DNA of 64,000 bases from Incurvaria masculella (GCA_946894095.1 OX335655.1:13516001-13580000), one strand, 5' to 3'. Positions 10,913 to 22,860 are shown, counted from the stretch's first letter. Program-made: numbers and translations. Notes: generated by a model not told the origin, from the sequence alone.

Positions 10913-11493
10913 TTAAACCACCATCCACCTCCACTGGCCACCGCCCATCCCGCTCCACTCCCCATACAAACGGGGAAAGAAGATCACGCCCATAATTCTT
11001 GTCAGAGATCCCAAAATTTACTCAAAATAGCTTTATTTGATCGAACTAGATGTCTGATGACCGTTGGCATTGTAAAATTGTGTTTGGTTTCTAAGTTATA
11101 AGGTCCGAAAGTTCGAATTTTTCGCGCATTTTATACAATAACTTTGGAGGTGGATTACGCAATGATAAAGTAAGAACATCTTGAAAAGATTAGTCATCAG
11201 ACATAGATTATTTAATTAAGATTTATAATCTTTTTGGTTTTTGTTAAAAATTTTCCTACAGCGGTCGTGGTTTACGTGGTTAGCGGCTAGGTATAAGTCG
11301 TTTTGTAATTAACATTTTCGTAAATCTTACCAAATCATACACTATGCACATTGTCTTTTTTATGGACATGTTGCATCTTCCTCATCACGGAGCTTATCTT
11401 TTTCTTTGAAACAGAGCAGGTCCCAGAACGCAACAGCACGGTTTTGTACCATGCCCGCGAATGAGTTAGTCCCGCCGGGTAGGGCCACCTTAA
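10913..11493 (-). mobile_element. MITE family X, copy b
   Basis: Opposite orientation to copy a. The right end is GTAGGGCCACC followed by TTAA. The left end is decayed (TTAA then ACCACCATCCACC). It matches the X internal sequence, including GATCACGCCCATA and GCGGGCATGG-type blocks. Confidence 0.8.
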
Positions 11494-12968
11494 TGGCATT
11501 TCGTTCTATGCTAACTATCAAACGACGGCCAAGTGAACTGAAATTTATCAGATCGCATTTTCTATGGTTTTGACTTCCGATTGCGCCAAACGAACCGCAA
11601 TTACGTAAGTCTCCAAAAGATGTCGCTCGAATCAATCTGTTTTTAACCGACTTCAACAAAAGGAGGAGGTTCTCAAATCGTCGGAATCGTTGTTTTTTTA
11701 TGTATATTCCCTGATTACTCGCAGACGCCTGGACCGATTTGGAAAATTTTATTTTGTTTAAAAGGGTATACTTTCTAGTTGGTCCCATATTTTTTTATCA
11801 AAATCGGTTCATTAGTTTGGTACCTAAATACAACAAACTACGAATATTGGAAACCACTGAATCCAGAAAAAAGATTTATTATTTACAGTAGCTTTCTTTT
11901 AGGTTTAGAAGGCTCACTAAGACAGGTTTTTTAAATTTCACCTTTTAGGAGGGGGGGGGGGGGGTAAAAGAGGGCAAATTGTACACATTTTAAATGTCTG
12001 GAACCGCTGAACCCAGAAATGTCATAGAAGGTTTTTTTATGAGAATTAGGGGGTTAAAACAGGCCAAAATGAACAAATGTAGGCGAAAACCACTCATGAT
12101 GAAATCTCCGAAAGAAACCTATTATCATCAAAGTGTTCGGAGAAGTCGCTGCGCTTCTACATGTCTCTTTCTACGGGTTTCATTAGATTTGTTGACATGT
12201 GTGATATACTCTGTGAAGAAAAATACTGCTTTATTTACATGTTTATCTCAGTCAGTCAGTTTACCGTCTTCAGGAAAACTGAAATATGAAATTATAATAT
12301 GATTAACAAACGAACTACGAGTAAGCTTGTTTCATAGAGGAACACGCTATTTTCACCCATACGGGAATAGAAAAAAAGTCAGAAAATTCCACGAAATTAT
12401 TGCTAAGAAAAGAAACAAATAGTCGGATCAAAATGGTAGTAAAGTTTTTGGCAGATTGCAGAAAATTTACATCAGAAACTTAATTCCCATCACGATTTAT
12501 TGAATAGTCTATTAACCGATATTTGGCCTATATTAATGACAACAGTACCAACAGTTGAATCAAATTAAAACTTATGGTCGTCGTCTAGCCGGAGTTAAGA
12601 GACAACCGACAGAAATACTTCAAACTCTTGGTCCAACTTCAGTTTAGCCGCCAGGCCACGACTGCGAGCGATGCCTTTGTTCGCCTACCGCAGCAGTTGC
12701 CTTAAGTTCTGAAGTGGACAACTTGTCATTCAACGTCGGTAAATTCTTCTGGCACCGCCGTCTGACGTATATCAAGTTCAGGCGACCATTCTAGAGGAGA
12801 GAGTTAGGTTTAGACACATTTCTAGATTCCATCAATATGGTGCTAATAAAAGAAACAATTGTGTTTATCATAGATTTACAAAATATTTACCGTAATATGC
12901 AAAATATATCAGATGTCAGGATTTGGTTTGAATTTTCACTAAATTAAATTTTCAAATACTGAAAACAA
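11494..12968. other. Intergenic/intronic; family Q repeat and poly-G run
   Basis: 11645-11820 carries the Q repeat (ACCGACTTCAACAAAAGGAG, then GAGGTTCTCAAATCG), also seen at 25893-25960 and 60288-60335. A run of 14 G lies at 11951-11964. I recognise nothing coding in 12000-12960. Confidence 0.5.
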
Positions 12969-13175
12969 CGGTGGACAAAAGATCATGCGCTTCGGATTCA
13001 AAATATCCAAAAGGTATACTCAAAACAGCTTTATTTAATCGAACTAGGATGCTTGATGACCAGCGGCATTGTTAAATTGTATTTGGTTTCTGAGTTATAA
13101 CGTCTGTTCGATTTTTTCGTGCGCTTTATGCAAAAAGTTTGGACGTGGATTGGTCAACGATAAAACAAAAACATC
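12969..13175 (-). mobile_element. MITE family X, truncated copy c
   Basis: Only the interior survives (AAAGATCATGCGC through AGCTTTATTTAATCGAACTA to AAACATCTTAAC). Both inverted ends are missing. A tRNA-type SINE follows immediately. Confidence 0.7.
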
Positions 13176-13495
13176 TTAACAATGTTAGCCTAGCATACCA
13201 GAGGTCTGGGTTCAAATTCTCGCCTCGTTTATGCACCACTTTCTTTCTTTTTCAGAATGCGAGCTAATCCATGCTTCTGAATAAATTTAAAACTGTAGGT
13301 CCCCTTCCCCTACTATGTGGTAGAGTTTAAGCCGGCCCGGGTTGGTACCATCCCATGGAATGAAAAGATGATCGAAGCGGCAATGAAAACAATTTTTTTT
13401 CTATCAAGTTCAATGTAGCCGTGCTCCTAAAGGTAAGGTACTGGCATGGCACCTAATTCCTTCGGAAATGTAGTGTGTTGGGCTAATATCATAAC
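13176..13495 (+). mobile_element. tRNA-headed SINE, 5' portion, split by LINE J3
   Basis: Head GTTAGCCTAGCATACCAGAG with a B-box-like GGGTTCAAATTC, then the shared SINE body (CTGTAGGTCCCCTTCCCCTA, GTCGAAGCGGCAATGAAAA-type). It stops at GGCTAATATCATAAC, where a LINE begins. The missing tail reappears at 15284-15304. Confidence 0.85.
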
Positions 13496-15283
13496 AAATT
13501 TCAAGACAAATTTCAGACAATTTGGATTTCGCAAAGGTAAGTCAACAGGAGATGCCATTGCATCTATGATAAAAACTTTATTAACATCTTTGGATGATTC
13601 TCAGCACACATATGGCATTTTCTGTGACTTATCAAAGGCATTTGACTGTGTAAGACATGATATATTGTTATTAAAACTAGAGTATTATGGAGTAAGAGAA
13701 AAGAGCTACGTTTATGTGAAACATACCTAGAAAACAGAAAGCAAATATGTGAGGTCAGTGGTATAAAATCGGATGTTGACCCTGTTACAATAGGAGTACC
13801 GCAAGGCTCTATCCTTGGTCCATTATTCTTTCTGATTTATGTGAATGACATTTCCGGTTCAATCGGGCAAGACATAGAACTAGTTATGTTTGCAGATGAC
13901 ATCTCAGTAGTTTTGAAAAACAAAAATATAATTGAACTACGGGAGGTATTCTTGTCAGTAATCAAGTCGCTCACATCATGGTTTGAACACAATAATCTAT
14001 TGTTAAATACTAATAAAACGAATGTAATGCATTTTGTTCTTGGGGCACATAGGCGTAAAAATAATGAAGACGTAACCAATACTGTAGAGGAATTATCGTT
14101 AAACATGGCTAATGAATTAACTTTTCTGGGATTAATAATTGACAATAGATTCTGCTGGAAACCCCACATAGACAGTCTTGCTGGTAAACTGAGCTCAGCC
14201 TGTTATGCCATTAAAAAAATCAAGGATCTCTGTGGCAGGCAAGCTGCAAAAACTGTCTACTTTGCTTACTTCGATAGTCTCATGTTATATGGACTAATGT
14301 TTTGGGGAAATGCAGCAGAAGCAAATAGAATATTTGTCTTGCAAAAAAGAGCCTTGCGTTGTATTCTTAGCATGAAAGCTATAGATTCTTGTAGGAATGT
14401 ATTCAGCGAAATAGGAATTATGACCCTACCTAGCGCATATGTGTATCAAAATATCTGCCATGCTAGGAAATATAAGCACCATAATACCTTAAATGCTGAT
14501 GTACATGACTACGATACTAGACATAAAACTGATTTACAAAATGTTAAGCATAGGTCATCAAAATTTTCAAAAAGTTTTATATGCAATAGTATTAGGTTAT
14601 ACAACAAAATTCCAGAGGAGATTAGGAAATTAGGAGATAAATGTTTTAAGAGCAAATTGAAATCAGTATTAATAAAAAAAAGCTACTACACTATCCAGGA
14701 AGCCTTATTAGATAGAAAACTTGTTTAAATTAAAGCTCATGACTACATACTTGATTTATTAATTTTTTTATTTTTTTTTAAGCTAACAACTTGACAATCG
14801 ATACAATTCTGTATCGTGTTTTTTTTATTTGTTTTATTATTATTATTTTCTATTATTATTATTTTCTCTGACATGGGTACTACATTGTAGTATGAATTTG
14901 TTTATTTACTAACTTATATTTAATTTGATATTACCTTGTATCAAAAATGACGATGGCTTTTTACACCTGAATAATTTAGATCATAATTCCTATTAATTTA
15001 GAATAAGATGTCATTATAGTAGTCAAGAGTTTGCTCCTCACCAATGTATAAAATGTTCTTATAATAATGTTCTTTGGGAGCAGTAGTAATCAATCAATCA
15101 CTGTAAACTAGTTTGTAAGTATCACTGGAAAAAATAATAATACAATGACCAACCTGACGAAGTTTCTTGTCGGCTCTTCTTCGCCAGAAGTAATCGAACC
15201 GACAGGAAAAAAAAAATGACGAATCCGAGTGTGTAATATACATCTAATGGAGGAAATAAAGAAACTGAAACTGAAACTGAAAC
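13496..15283 (+). pseudogene. Jockey-like LINE (J3), 5'-truncated, with 3' UTR
   Basis: The best preserved LINE here. Motifs in order: FRQFGFRKGKSTGDAIASMI, YGIFCDLSKAFDCVRHDILL, GVPQGSILGPLFFLIYVND, catalytic VMFADDISVV (about 13880-13915), NNLLLNTNKTNVMHF, LTFLGLIIDNRFCWKPHIDS and the C-terminal domain to a stop at 14728. One frameshift near 13705 separates the finger/palm block from a 295-codon frame beginning at 13841. The 3' UTR runs to AAATAAAGAAACTGAAACTG, with tandem GAAACT units as a tail. The endonuclease and 5' end are absent. Its 3' UTR recurs alone at 43305-43632. Confidence 0.85.
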
Positions 15284-15304
15284 ATAGTTGTGTGGTATTA
15301 GCCA
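15284..15304 (+). mobile_element. 3' tail of the split SINE
   Basis: ATAGTTGTGTGGTATTAGCC continues exactly the SINE consensus interrupted at 13495, so LINE J3 inserted into an existing SINE. Confidence 0.8.
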
Positions 15305-15599
15305 CTTATACTTATATTAGTTATACTTATACTGGAATTAATCAGGTTGTATAAAAAAAGTCATCAAGCCTGGCTTGTTCAGTGAAGATCCATTATCAAT
15401 GTTTACTACAGCGTTCGTGATTTACTTATAGCTCTAAGTCCATTCGTAATAGATTTTTTATAAATCTAACCAAATCAAACCGATAGTTTGAGATCTATCT
15501 ATCTTAAAGGATAAATTACCTAATTGAACTTCAGATACCGACATCGGTTTTAGTTAGAGACCACTCGTATTCCCTTTCGTTTATTTGCGTTGATTGGGC

Positions 15600-15873
15600 G
15601 AGTCGGCTCACTCCATGTTTCGGTGTAGAACCAGCGTTAAACTGAAGTTTCCTTTACCTTATTTTCGGTGGTAACATCAAGGCCAACTGGGTTGCCATCG
15701 TATTGAATAAACATGGTCAAAGCGGCAATGAAAAATTGTGCGTGTTTTCGATCCTGTTCAATGTAGCCGTACTCAACGAATAAAATAAAGGATCTGGCAC
15801 CAAATTCCTTCGGGAATGCGGTGCATTGGGTTCATATCATGACAGTAGACGTTGTATTAGCCATCGATGTCTA
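15600..15873 (+). mobile_element. Diverged SINE body
   Basis: Contains GTCAAAGCGGCAATGAAAAA, TTCAATGTAGCCGT and TATTAGCCATCGATGTC, but with many substitutions and no clear head. Confidence 0.7.
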
Positions 15874-16734
15874 GTTCAATAAACAAAGTTAACATTAATC
15901 AATTTCCGTCACAACTTTGAATGAAAAAAAAAACTCCAGATCTTCCAGAAACATGTTTGCTAAACTATGGGACCTTTTTGTCAGGTCAGTGTATCGGTTT
16001 ATAGAAATAAGACAACAATGCAATAAAAAACTACGAAAAATATATGGAAAAGTACATGTGAATACTGATTAAATACCTATACGAGTATTCAGCGGGCACA
16101 AAATCCTGGGAAGACGGTAACATTGAAAAGCTTTTTACGTTAGAAACGAGAACCTAAAGTATTTTAGACTGATGCAGAAACTGTATCATATTTCGCCAAA
16201 GTTTTTCAGTTGACGGCAAGAGCCTATCTACATATACGTAGAGACTGGTTATTGATTCTAATGTTATGCGTGGGCAGACACGTTGTCTCTGGCAGTCCAC
16301 CGAGTTGTCAGATAGGCCTAAACGAAAAATATACAAGAATACGTGACCTTAAACACTAAACACATTGTTTGTAATTTTAAAAAACGGTTCACAGTAAAAA
16401 AAAATTGTTTCTCTTGAAGGACGACGGACGTCAGTCTCTCCATTTGAATCTGAATATCCTCCGATCCAAACACTTGTGCAACGACCCGAACAAGACATCT
16501 TGTCACTCGCAAAACGTAAAAAAGCGGTTCGGGGAGATCGTACAGTAGTTAAGTACGGTCGTTTACTGTCAAATGTTTACACTGGAAATAATTCTTAAGT
16601 CCATGTTTCTCTATGCTTGTCGTCAAAGACAGAAATCGATCTATAATTTGTGTCTATTTCTTGTGAATATTTTTGAGAATAAACGGCCATACACGTTAGG
16701 TCAGGTATTTTCATATTGTTACACTGGAAAGATA
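15874..16734. other. No recognisable feature
   Basis: AT-rich; only chance open frames of about 60 codons. Confidence 0.5.
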
Positions 16735-16805
16735 AATAATCCTTGGCAACGGGCTGAATGATCAGCTTGAACTGTCGAAGAAAAACGTGAAAAGCGGTAT
16801 GTTTT
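16735..16805. repeat. Penelope terminal fragment
   Basis: CGGGCTGAATGATCAGCTTG and GTGAAAAGCGG match the Penelope-associated segment at 4030-4190 with several changes. Confidence 0.5.
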
Positions 16806-16884
16806 TAAAACGGATAATGAAATAAAGCTGGCACCGTCACGAGAGTTCATTCTCCTATTAGTCTCTTCTCATTGGCCGTTTTTA

Positions 16885-17427
16885 TTAAGGTGGCCCAACC
16901 TGGCGGGACTAACTCATTCGCGGGCACGGTTCAAAACCGTGCTGTTGGGCTCTGGGACCCTCTCTCCAGAGACAGGCTCCATGATGAGGAAGATGCAACA
17001 TGTCCCCAAAAAAGACAATGTGCTTAGTGTATGATTTGGTAAGATTTACGAAAATTTTAATTACAAAACGACTTATAGCTAAAAGTAAACCAAGCCCGCT
17101 GTAGTAAAAAATCTAACAAAAACCAAATCGATTATAAATCTTGATTAAATAAGCTATGTCTGATGACTAATCTTTTTAAGATGGTCTTACTTTATCATTG
17201 CGTAATCCACCTCCAAAGTTATCATATAAAACGCGCGAAAAACTCGAACTTTCGGACCTTATAACTTAGAAACCAAACACAATTTTAACATGCCAACGGT
17301 CATCAGACATCTAGTTCGATCAAATAAAGCTATTTTGAGCAAAATGTGGGATCTTTGACAAGAAATATGGGCGTGATCTTCTTTCCCCGTTTGTATGGGG
17401 ATGAGGATGGGGGATGGCCCGCCTTAA
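16885..17427 (+). mobile_element. MITE family X, copy d
   Basis: TTAA then GGTGGCCCAACCTGGCGGGA at the left, GATGGCCCGCC then TTAA at the right. Same orientation as copy a. An L-family element starts directly after its TTAA. Confidence 0.85.
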
Positions 17428-17600
17428 ATACTAGCTGCGGTACCCGGCTCCGCTCGGGTTAATGTCGGTCTGAATTATTTCATGGAACAAAAGAAGCCCA
17501 AAGGGCTGGTCCAAAAGGCTGGTCCAGGACAATGTATCCATTTACCATATTTAATCAAGATCGTTTGAGCCGATTTAGCATGAATGAATAGTGTAAAAGA
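17428..17600 (+). repeat. L-family repeat, 5' part
   Basis: Starts TACTAGCTGCGGTACCCGGC and includes GGTCCAGGACAATGTATCCA. It matches the starts of the longer copies at 35441 and 36583, and is truncated before the (CATC)n tail. Confidence 0.75.
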
Positions 17601-17905
17601 AAAAAACAATCTAATATTAAATGCAAAAGGTAAGTGACAAATGCATCTTAGTTAAAGCGTCCGTGGTTTAGAAGAAGCAAGCGCCTCTTCTGAAGATTGT
17701 TGTAGATGTGGGGGAACTGACTAGAAAGCACTTTTAGAGCACATTCGTGCGCGGTGGCGATGTATCGACTGTGTAGCATACGATGCGCCGCCGGATTCCC
17801 ATACAATTATACGGCCACTTTGGCCATACGGCGAAGACGCGATGCTTCCGTTTCTCTTCAGTGGCAGCGACCCCGGCAGCCCCGACAAAGCACATCTCCA
17901 CTGAC

Positions 17906-18090
17906 CTGCGATGCCGCGCTGCGCCTTCGCGCGGCGGCCTACGGCCGGCGAGACGAGGCTGAGCGCGCGGTCCGGGCGCGGCACGGGCAGGCTGGTGGGC
18001 GCCGGCTCCGAGCGGCGCGGGCCCGCCCACACCGCCTCCGCCATCGAGTCGATGCTGGACGAGCGGGGCAGCCCGAACGGCTGGTCGCGC
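17906..18090 (-). CDS. Coding exon C of an unidentified minus-strand gene
   Basis: A 185-base exon on the minus strand. The acceptor is TTGTGTCCCGCAG before 18090 and the donor is ATCGCAG followed by GTCAGT after 17906. The frame is open throughout and nearly every third codon position is G or C, the pattern of real coding sequence here. It starts with one base completing a codon (phase 2) and ends one base into a codon (phase 1). It encodes about 61 residues beginning RDQPFGLPRSSSIDSMAEAV, then a Pro/Arg-rich stretch. RSSS resembles a basophilic-kinase or 14-3-3-type site. I do not recognise the protein. The upstream exon by phase is 25517-25696. An RTE fragment begins only about 45 bases into the intron. 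No downstream exon was identified before the window edge. Confidence 0.72.
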
Positions 18091-18134
18091 CTGCGGGACA
18101 CAACGACCTTACACTTCATTTCACTTTTGACATA

Positions 18135-19490
18135 AGCACTCTCGGTCAAATTCTGCGACTTGGTAGACAAGGAATGACTAAGGAGGTTAAGAGACGAATT
18201 CAACTGGGTTGGGCTGCTTTCGGAAAGCTTAAATTCGCTCTGAGGTCTGACCTTCCGCAAGATTTAAAGACCCGAAAATATGACCAGTGCGTCCTCCCGG
18301 TTATGACGTACGGGTGTGAAACGTGGACTCTGACGTTCGCCGTTGTCCATAGGCCCAGCGTTGCCCAGCGAGAAATGGAGCGAGCCATGCTGGGAATATC
18401 GATATGGCGCGTAAAGAGGCAATCCGCCGACGTACCAAAGTAGTCGATATTTAATCCAGGAACTTTAAATCCGAAATGCATTTTTTTTTCTCATAAACGT
18501 AGTATTTCATGTGGACGTGTGTACATTAAGTTTGCAACATTTTGAGGGGTCCGGAAGATAGAAATAAAATATGAAATATGTTTAAAAAATGATATCTCCT
18601 AAAAAAATATTTAGAAATGTTATTTAAAAATGTTATATGTTAGCTAATTTTAGGTGTAATATTACTGTGAATTTGCAACAATTTCTTATTTACGGAACTG
18701 TGTAAATTTTTTTTTTGTACTTTTAATATCTGTAATATTTAATAACTGCAAAGCAATTCTATTTTATTTCCTGAAATTGGAAACTGACCGCAAACTCTAT
18801 ATTCTGTGAAATTTGTAAAATGTTGCAAATATTAGAAGCACATTTTTTTTCATTTATAATGTTTACATTCACACAAAAGCTAAACAAAAAATTCGAAATA
18901 CGTCTAAAATCGTTCGTTGTATAGTTTCCAAAGATTTTAATTTGCTTTTACATATTCTAGAAAGAAATATAGCAATAGCAAGTTAGGTTCGCGGCATAGA
19001 TTTTTTTTAGTAAAAACATTTTTTTAAATACATTTCCGTAATTACAAAATTGTTGCAAATTCACAGTTACATTACGCCTTAAAAGACTTAACATATACAT
19101 TTTTTTAATACCGTTTCTAAATATTTGTTTAGGAGATATATATTTTTTAATACATTTTAATTTTTTTTCTATCTTCCGTGCCCCCCTAAATGTTGCAAAC
19201 TTAATGTGAGCATATGAACATGAAATTATATATTTCTGAGAAAAAAAAATTCATTTCGGATTTCATGTGCTTCTCAAACCGTATCTACCCCGGTCTAAGT
19301 AATTGGACACCGGGTGGGCTGGTCACGTCAGCCGAAGAGACGACGACCGTTGGAGTAAACGTGTCCTGCACTGGCGGGCGTGGACAGGAAAAAGGAGTGT
19401 GGGAAGACCACCCGCCAGGTGGAACGACGACATCATGTGCGTCGGCAGAAAGCAGTGGTTCCGTACCGCTTGTACAAACTACAGTCACCG
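18135..19490 (+). pseudogene. RTE C-terminal copy split by a foldback element
   Basis: Block one (18135-18451) reads LGQILRLGRQGMTKEVKRRI, RIQLGWAAFGKLKFALRSDL and VMTYGCETWTLTF. Block two (19302-19490) resumes with WAGHVSRRDDDRWSKRVLHW and GRPPARWNDDI. It is the same family as 2240-3118, with a small deletion near 19315. The interruption is 18452-19301. Confidence 0.85.
18452..19301. mobile_element. 850-bp foldback (long inverted repeat) element
   Basis: The two halves are inverted copies. AAATCCGAAATG plus a T-run, ACATTAAGTTTGCAACATTT and GAAGATAGAAA on the left are mirrored by CTATCTTCCGTGCCCCCC, TGTTGCAAACTTAATGTGAG and TTCATTTCGGATTT on the right; inner motifs (TGTGAATTTGCAACAATTTC) are mirrored too. 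It interrupts an RTE copy, and ATT is repeated at both junctions (18449-18451 and 19302-19304), suggesting a 3-base target duplication. No ORF. Confidence 0.8.
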
Positions 19491-19554
19491 CACTGTTATG
19501 GTTACTTTTTTAACCGATGTATTGTGACCTCCAATATGGGTCGATTGTTTTATG

Positions 19555-19923
19555 TTAAGGCTGTTCCGACCCATATAAAGTTGTTTGCACACATAACGCA
19601 AAAAGTATTGCACTTTAAGCCACGAATTAATAAAAAAAGTTTAATATAGTCGTATTACTAGCAGCGAAAACAATTTCACAATTTCAGGATTATTGGTTTT
19701 GTTACTATTTATTTAAATACGATATTTATTTACCAGCGCCATCTAACGGTGGAAAACTTCTAATCGGCAATTACAACGAAACCATTAAACCTGAAATCGT
19801 GAATATGTTTTCGCTGCAACTACAATGGCTATATTGAATATGTTTGACGAATTCGTGCCTTAAAGTGCAATACTTTTTGCGTTCTGTGTAAAAAAAACAT
19901 TGTATGGGTTGGAACATCCTTAA
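19555..19923. mobile_element. TTAA-flanked MITE family Z, copy 1
   Basis: TTAAGGCTGTTCCGACCCAT at the left and ATGGGTTGGAACATCCTTAA at the right, with an inner palindrome around the CGCCATCTAACGG region. 369 bp. A second copy is at 38762-39130. Confidence 0.85.
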
Positions 19924-21199
19924 AGCGATCACAGCACTCTAGGTGAGTGCTCGAAGTCGTTTCCTAAACATTATATTTCTTTTTTTAGTGGATATTTAAG
20001 CACATTTAATAGCCACATGTGTTCGTCGTCGCCATACTGGAACATGCTTGCTTTAAATCCATAAAAAATCATGTAAGATATAGTGGTCGCAGATCCTGTC
20101 GCCCGGCTAAAGCGTTTGGAAAGTCGGCGGTTGGTTGTTGTACAAACTAAAAAGCACCGCAGTTCTAGCTTATTTTCTGTTCTGAGGTTACTTCGAAACG
20201 TATTCCTGGAATAGAATACTCCGAAGCATTGTGGACATGTAGGGTCTTAGATGTGTACTATAAAGGTCGTGGGATCGAATCCATCTAAGTCGAATCTTTG
20301 TTCTTTCTAAGCCAATTTATTTTAGGCCTGTCTAATTAGACAAAGCGCGATGTCGTTCTGACTTTTTCATTTGTTGTTAGGACCCATTGAGTTAATATGT
20401 AAACATCAACTCAACGTTAGCGCCCGTAAATAAATTTGAGCCAAGCTTACAGCTTCGAAAAGCTTGTGCTCGATGCGTAACATGTAAAAAACTGCAAGCA
20501 ACCAATGTATGGATTCCATTCCCTCCAAAATCGATACAAAATAAAACAAAAATTTAACAAAAAAACCGACTTTGGACATCTATGGTGTTTTGATGGTCTG
20601 ACTCAACTATAATACTGAGCTATTGGATTAGCATAGATGGAGTGCACCATCTCTGGTAAGCGATGATTTTAAAATAAAATATGTCCGTCTTTATTTTTCG
20701 CCTGAAGAAGAAAGAAGAGAGATCTATTATAATCATAAGTATTATACTAACCAGAGATTGTGTACTCCAGCCCAAATAGTCTTTCTACTGTGTTATCTGC
20801 AATGTTAATAATGTAAATGTTTTCCCCCGCAAATTTAATGACACATTTTTCAAAACAAAGAAAAATATTTCCAACAAAAACATTCGTTGGTCGCATTCAT
20901 GACCTTGTCTTGAAACCGGTATGAAACAAACAACAATGACAACGTCTCCAAGCTTCAGTGACAGACATTACACATGTGTGACGCGACTCAAGGGACGCGC
21001 TGAGTTCTGAAAGGTTCTCGGAACTTATCGCTCTCATATTTCGTGACTCAACTGGGACATCGCCTGCAGGTGACGCGCAGGTAACGCAAGCTCGCATTCG
21101 CGGAATTGTCATTATTTGCTTCCGGCTCTTTACATCACGTGTGTTTGAGCCCGCCGAAAACAGGCTAAGCGTTGTTTAGGCAATCTCAGAATACGTTTT
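19924..21199. other. No firm gene; possible small exon near 20.95-21.06 kb
   Basis: Minus strand 20940-21063 has an acceptor-like CGTCACCTGCAG followed by an open stretch reading RAISSENLSELSASLESRH, but its phase (1) does not fit between exons B and C and no good donor follows. A tRNA-like GGGATCGAATCC lies near 20270. The rest is featureless. Confidence 0.3.
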
Positions 21200-21452
21200 T
21201 AGGGTTCCATACCCAAAAGGAGCCAAACGGAACCTTTTAACTAAGCCTCCGCTGTCCTTCCGTCCACCCGTCTGTCACAGGGCTGTATCTCATAAACCGT
21301 AACAGGTAGACAGCCTAATTTTTCACAGAGTGTGTATTTGCTTTAACAAAAAATAGTAAAAATAAAGCTGGACACGAAACGAGAAACTTGATTTCCTTGG
21401 GTCAAATCTGGTACGAAGCCCTTCGTGAGCGAGTCCAAATCGCACTTGGCAG
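21200..21452 (-). repeat. Repeat family G, copy 4
   Basis: Inverse orientation: AGGGTTCCATACCCAAAAGG, CAGGGCTGTATCTCAT, then at the other end CGAAGCCCTTCGTGAGCGAG and CGCACTTGGC. See 22599-22860. Confidence 0.75.
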
Positions 21453-21569
21453 GTTTTTTTCGAGTGCTGGCAATACTTGCAGCACCAAAATTGCTCAATT
21501 TGAGAAACAGCATCACTTCTGTAAATTTTGTACAGCTTTATACCTATGGCATAATATGTGTACAGTTTA

Positions 21570-22150
21570 GTTAAATTTAGATACCCTCCAACTCTGAAGG
21601 GGTCTCTCCCTGTGCTCTAGAGTCTTTACCACTGGGAATGCTCGTCGAAGCTGCATAACGCTGTCCCTCCGCCCCCTTTCTACCATCACTTTACGCCGAA
21701 CAGTCAGGGAATGCACCCATTCACTGTCGACATTCCAAATATTAAGAAATAGCCGATCCTCTAGATCCTCCATCTATAAGGTCGGTAAACTATGGAATGG
21801 ACTCTGCCGAGGTATTTCACCTTATGTACACAACCTAGGGTCCTTCAAACATGTATGAACGAGCATCAGGCCGGCCGGCATGGTTTTCGCAGCACCCGTT
21901 AAAATTGAAAAGCTCAAGGGCGTACGACATATGCCGCGCTTAAGAGAGTCGTTACCCTATCAATCCCCCATACTACGGATGATAACTGTTTCCTTGCTCT
22001 TAATGTTTTACTAGTTTTTTTTTATTTTGAATTATAAAATATATTGTAGAAATCTATGTCTGTATGTTTAAATTTTTTAATACACCTTAAATATTGGAAA
22101 ATATTGGCTAATAAACATTGGAATAAAGTTGTCTATTTTTAAGTTCATTT
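21570..22150. repeat. Unclassified retroelement-like 3' end
   Basis: 21950-22150 (CGGATGATAACTGTT to TTGGAATAAAGTTGTC) recurs at 60360-60535. CAGGCCGGCCGGCATGGTTT (21868) recurs, altered, at 55610. A degraded coding-like frame precedes it. It is probably a LINE 3' end; the family is not identified. Confidence 0.5.
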
Positions 22151-22598
22151 TCGTCTTCTTTTACTGAAAAATACAGATATTTACAAAACAATAAAAATCT
22201 ACGGACATAGAATTTAACTTTCTCAAGTGATATAAACAATTTGATTAAAATCTGACAACGCTTAGGGTTAGGGAAACGTCAGGGGGTCCATTCAGAGCAA
22301 GAGTGAGTTCGAGTTCGGGAGTGAGTTAACCTACAAATAGCTGGGAAATATATTATTATTTCAATAACGGAACCGTTATTTATACTTCCAACGTATTTAC
22401 TGGACTACCAGATTTTTACCTAACTGTAATAATGTTCTAGAAGTGTGGAAACAGTAACTATTTAAAAAAGTGAGTTGATATTTAGTGGGGAATTCGAACT
22501 CACTCTTACTCTGAATGGACCCCCAGGGCCTGGAAGACGATTTCGCTATTTTAATGGCAGTCGCCGTGCATAATTGTGCCTTGGCCAAATGACAAAAA

Positions 22599-22860
22599 AC
22601 CGGCCAAGTGCGAGTCGAACACGCACACGAAGGGTTCCGTACCATCGTACAAATTTAACGCATTTTTTTATTTTACCTTTTTGTTGTTATAACGGCAAAA
22701 TAAATACACAATCTGTGAAAATTTCAGCTGACTAGCTATTACGGTTAATGAGATACAGCCCTGTGACAGACGGACGGACGGACGGACGGACGGACGGACG
22801 GACATCGGAGGCTTAGTAATAAGGTTCCGTTTTCACTCTTTGGGTACAGAACCCTAAAAA
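22599..22860 (+). repeat. Repeat family G, copy 1, with (GACG)n
   Basis: Starts ACCGGCCAAGTGCGAGTCGA, passes GATACAGCCCTGTGACAGAC into a (GACG)n microsatellite (22768-22805) and ends GGGTACAGAACCCTAAAA. The ends GGGTTCCGTACC and GGTACAGAACCC are partly inverted. A common lepidopteran interspersed repeat type; no ORF. Confidence 0.8.

Noticed and set aside
17754..18443. 229-codon plus-strand frame across exon C and the RTE fragment
   Set aside because: It is antisense to the spliced exon C in its first half and RTE sequence in its second half; an artefact of fused elements.
20215..20330. tRNA-like GGGATCGAATCC segment
   Set aside because: B-box resemblance only; no A box at the right distance and no SINE body after it.
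22768..22805. Short regularly spaced GACG units as a possible CRISPR array
   Set aside because: It is a plain tetranucleotide microsatellite inside repeat family G, in a eukaryotic genome.
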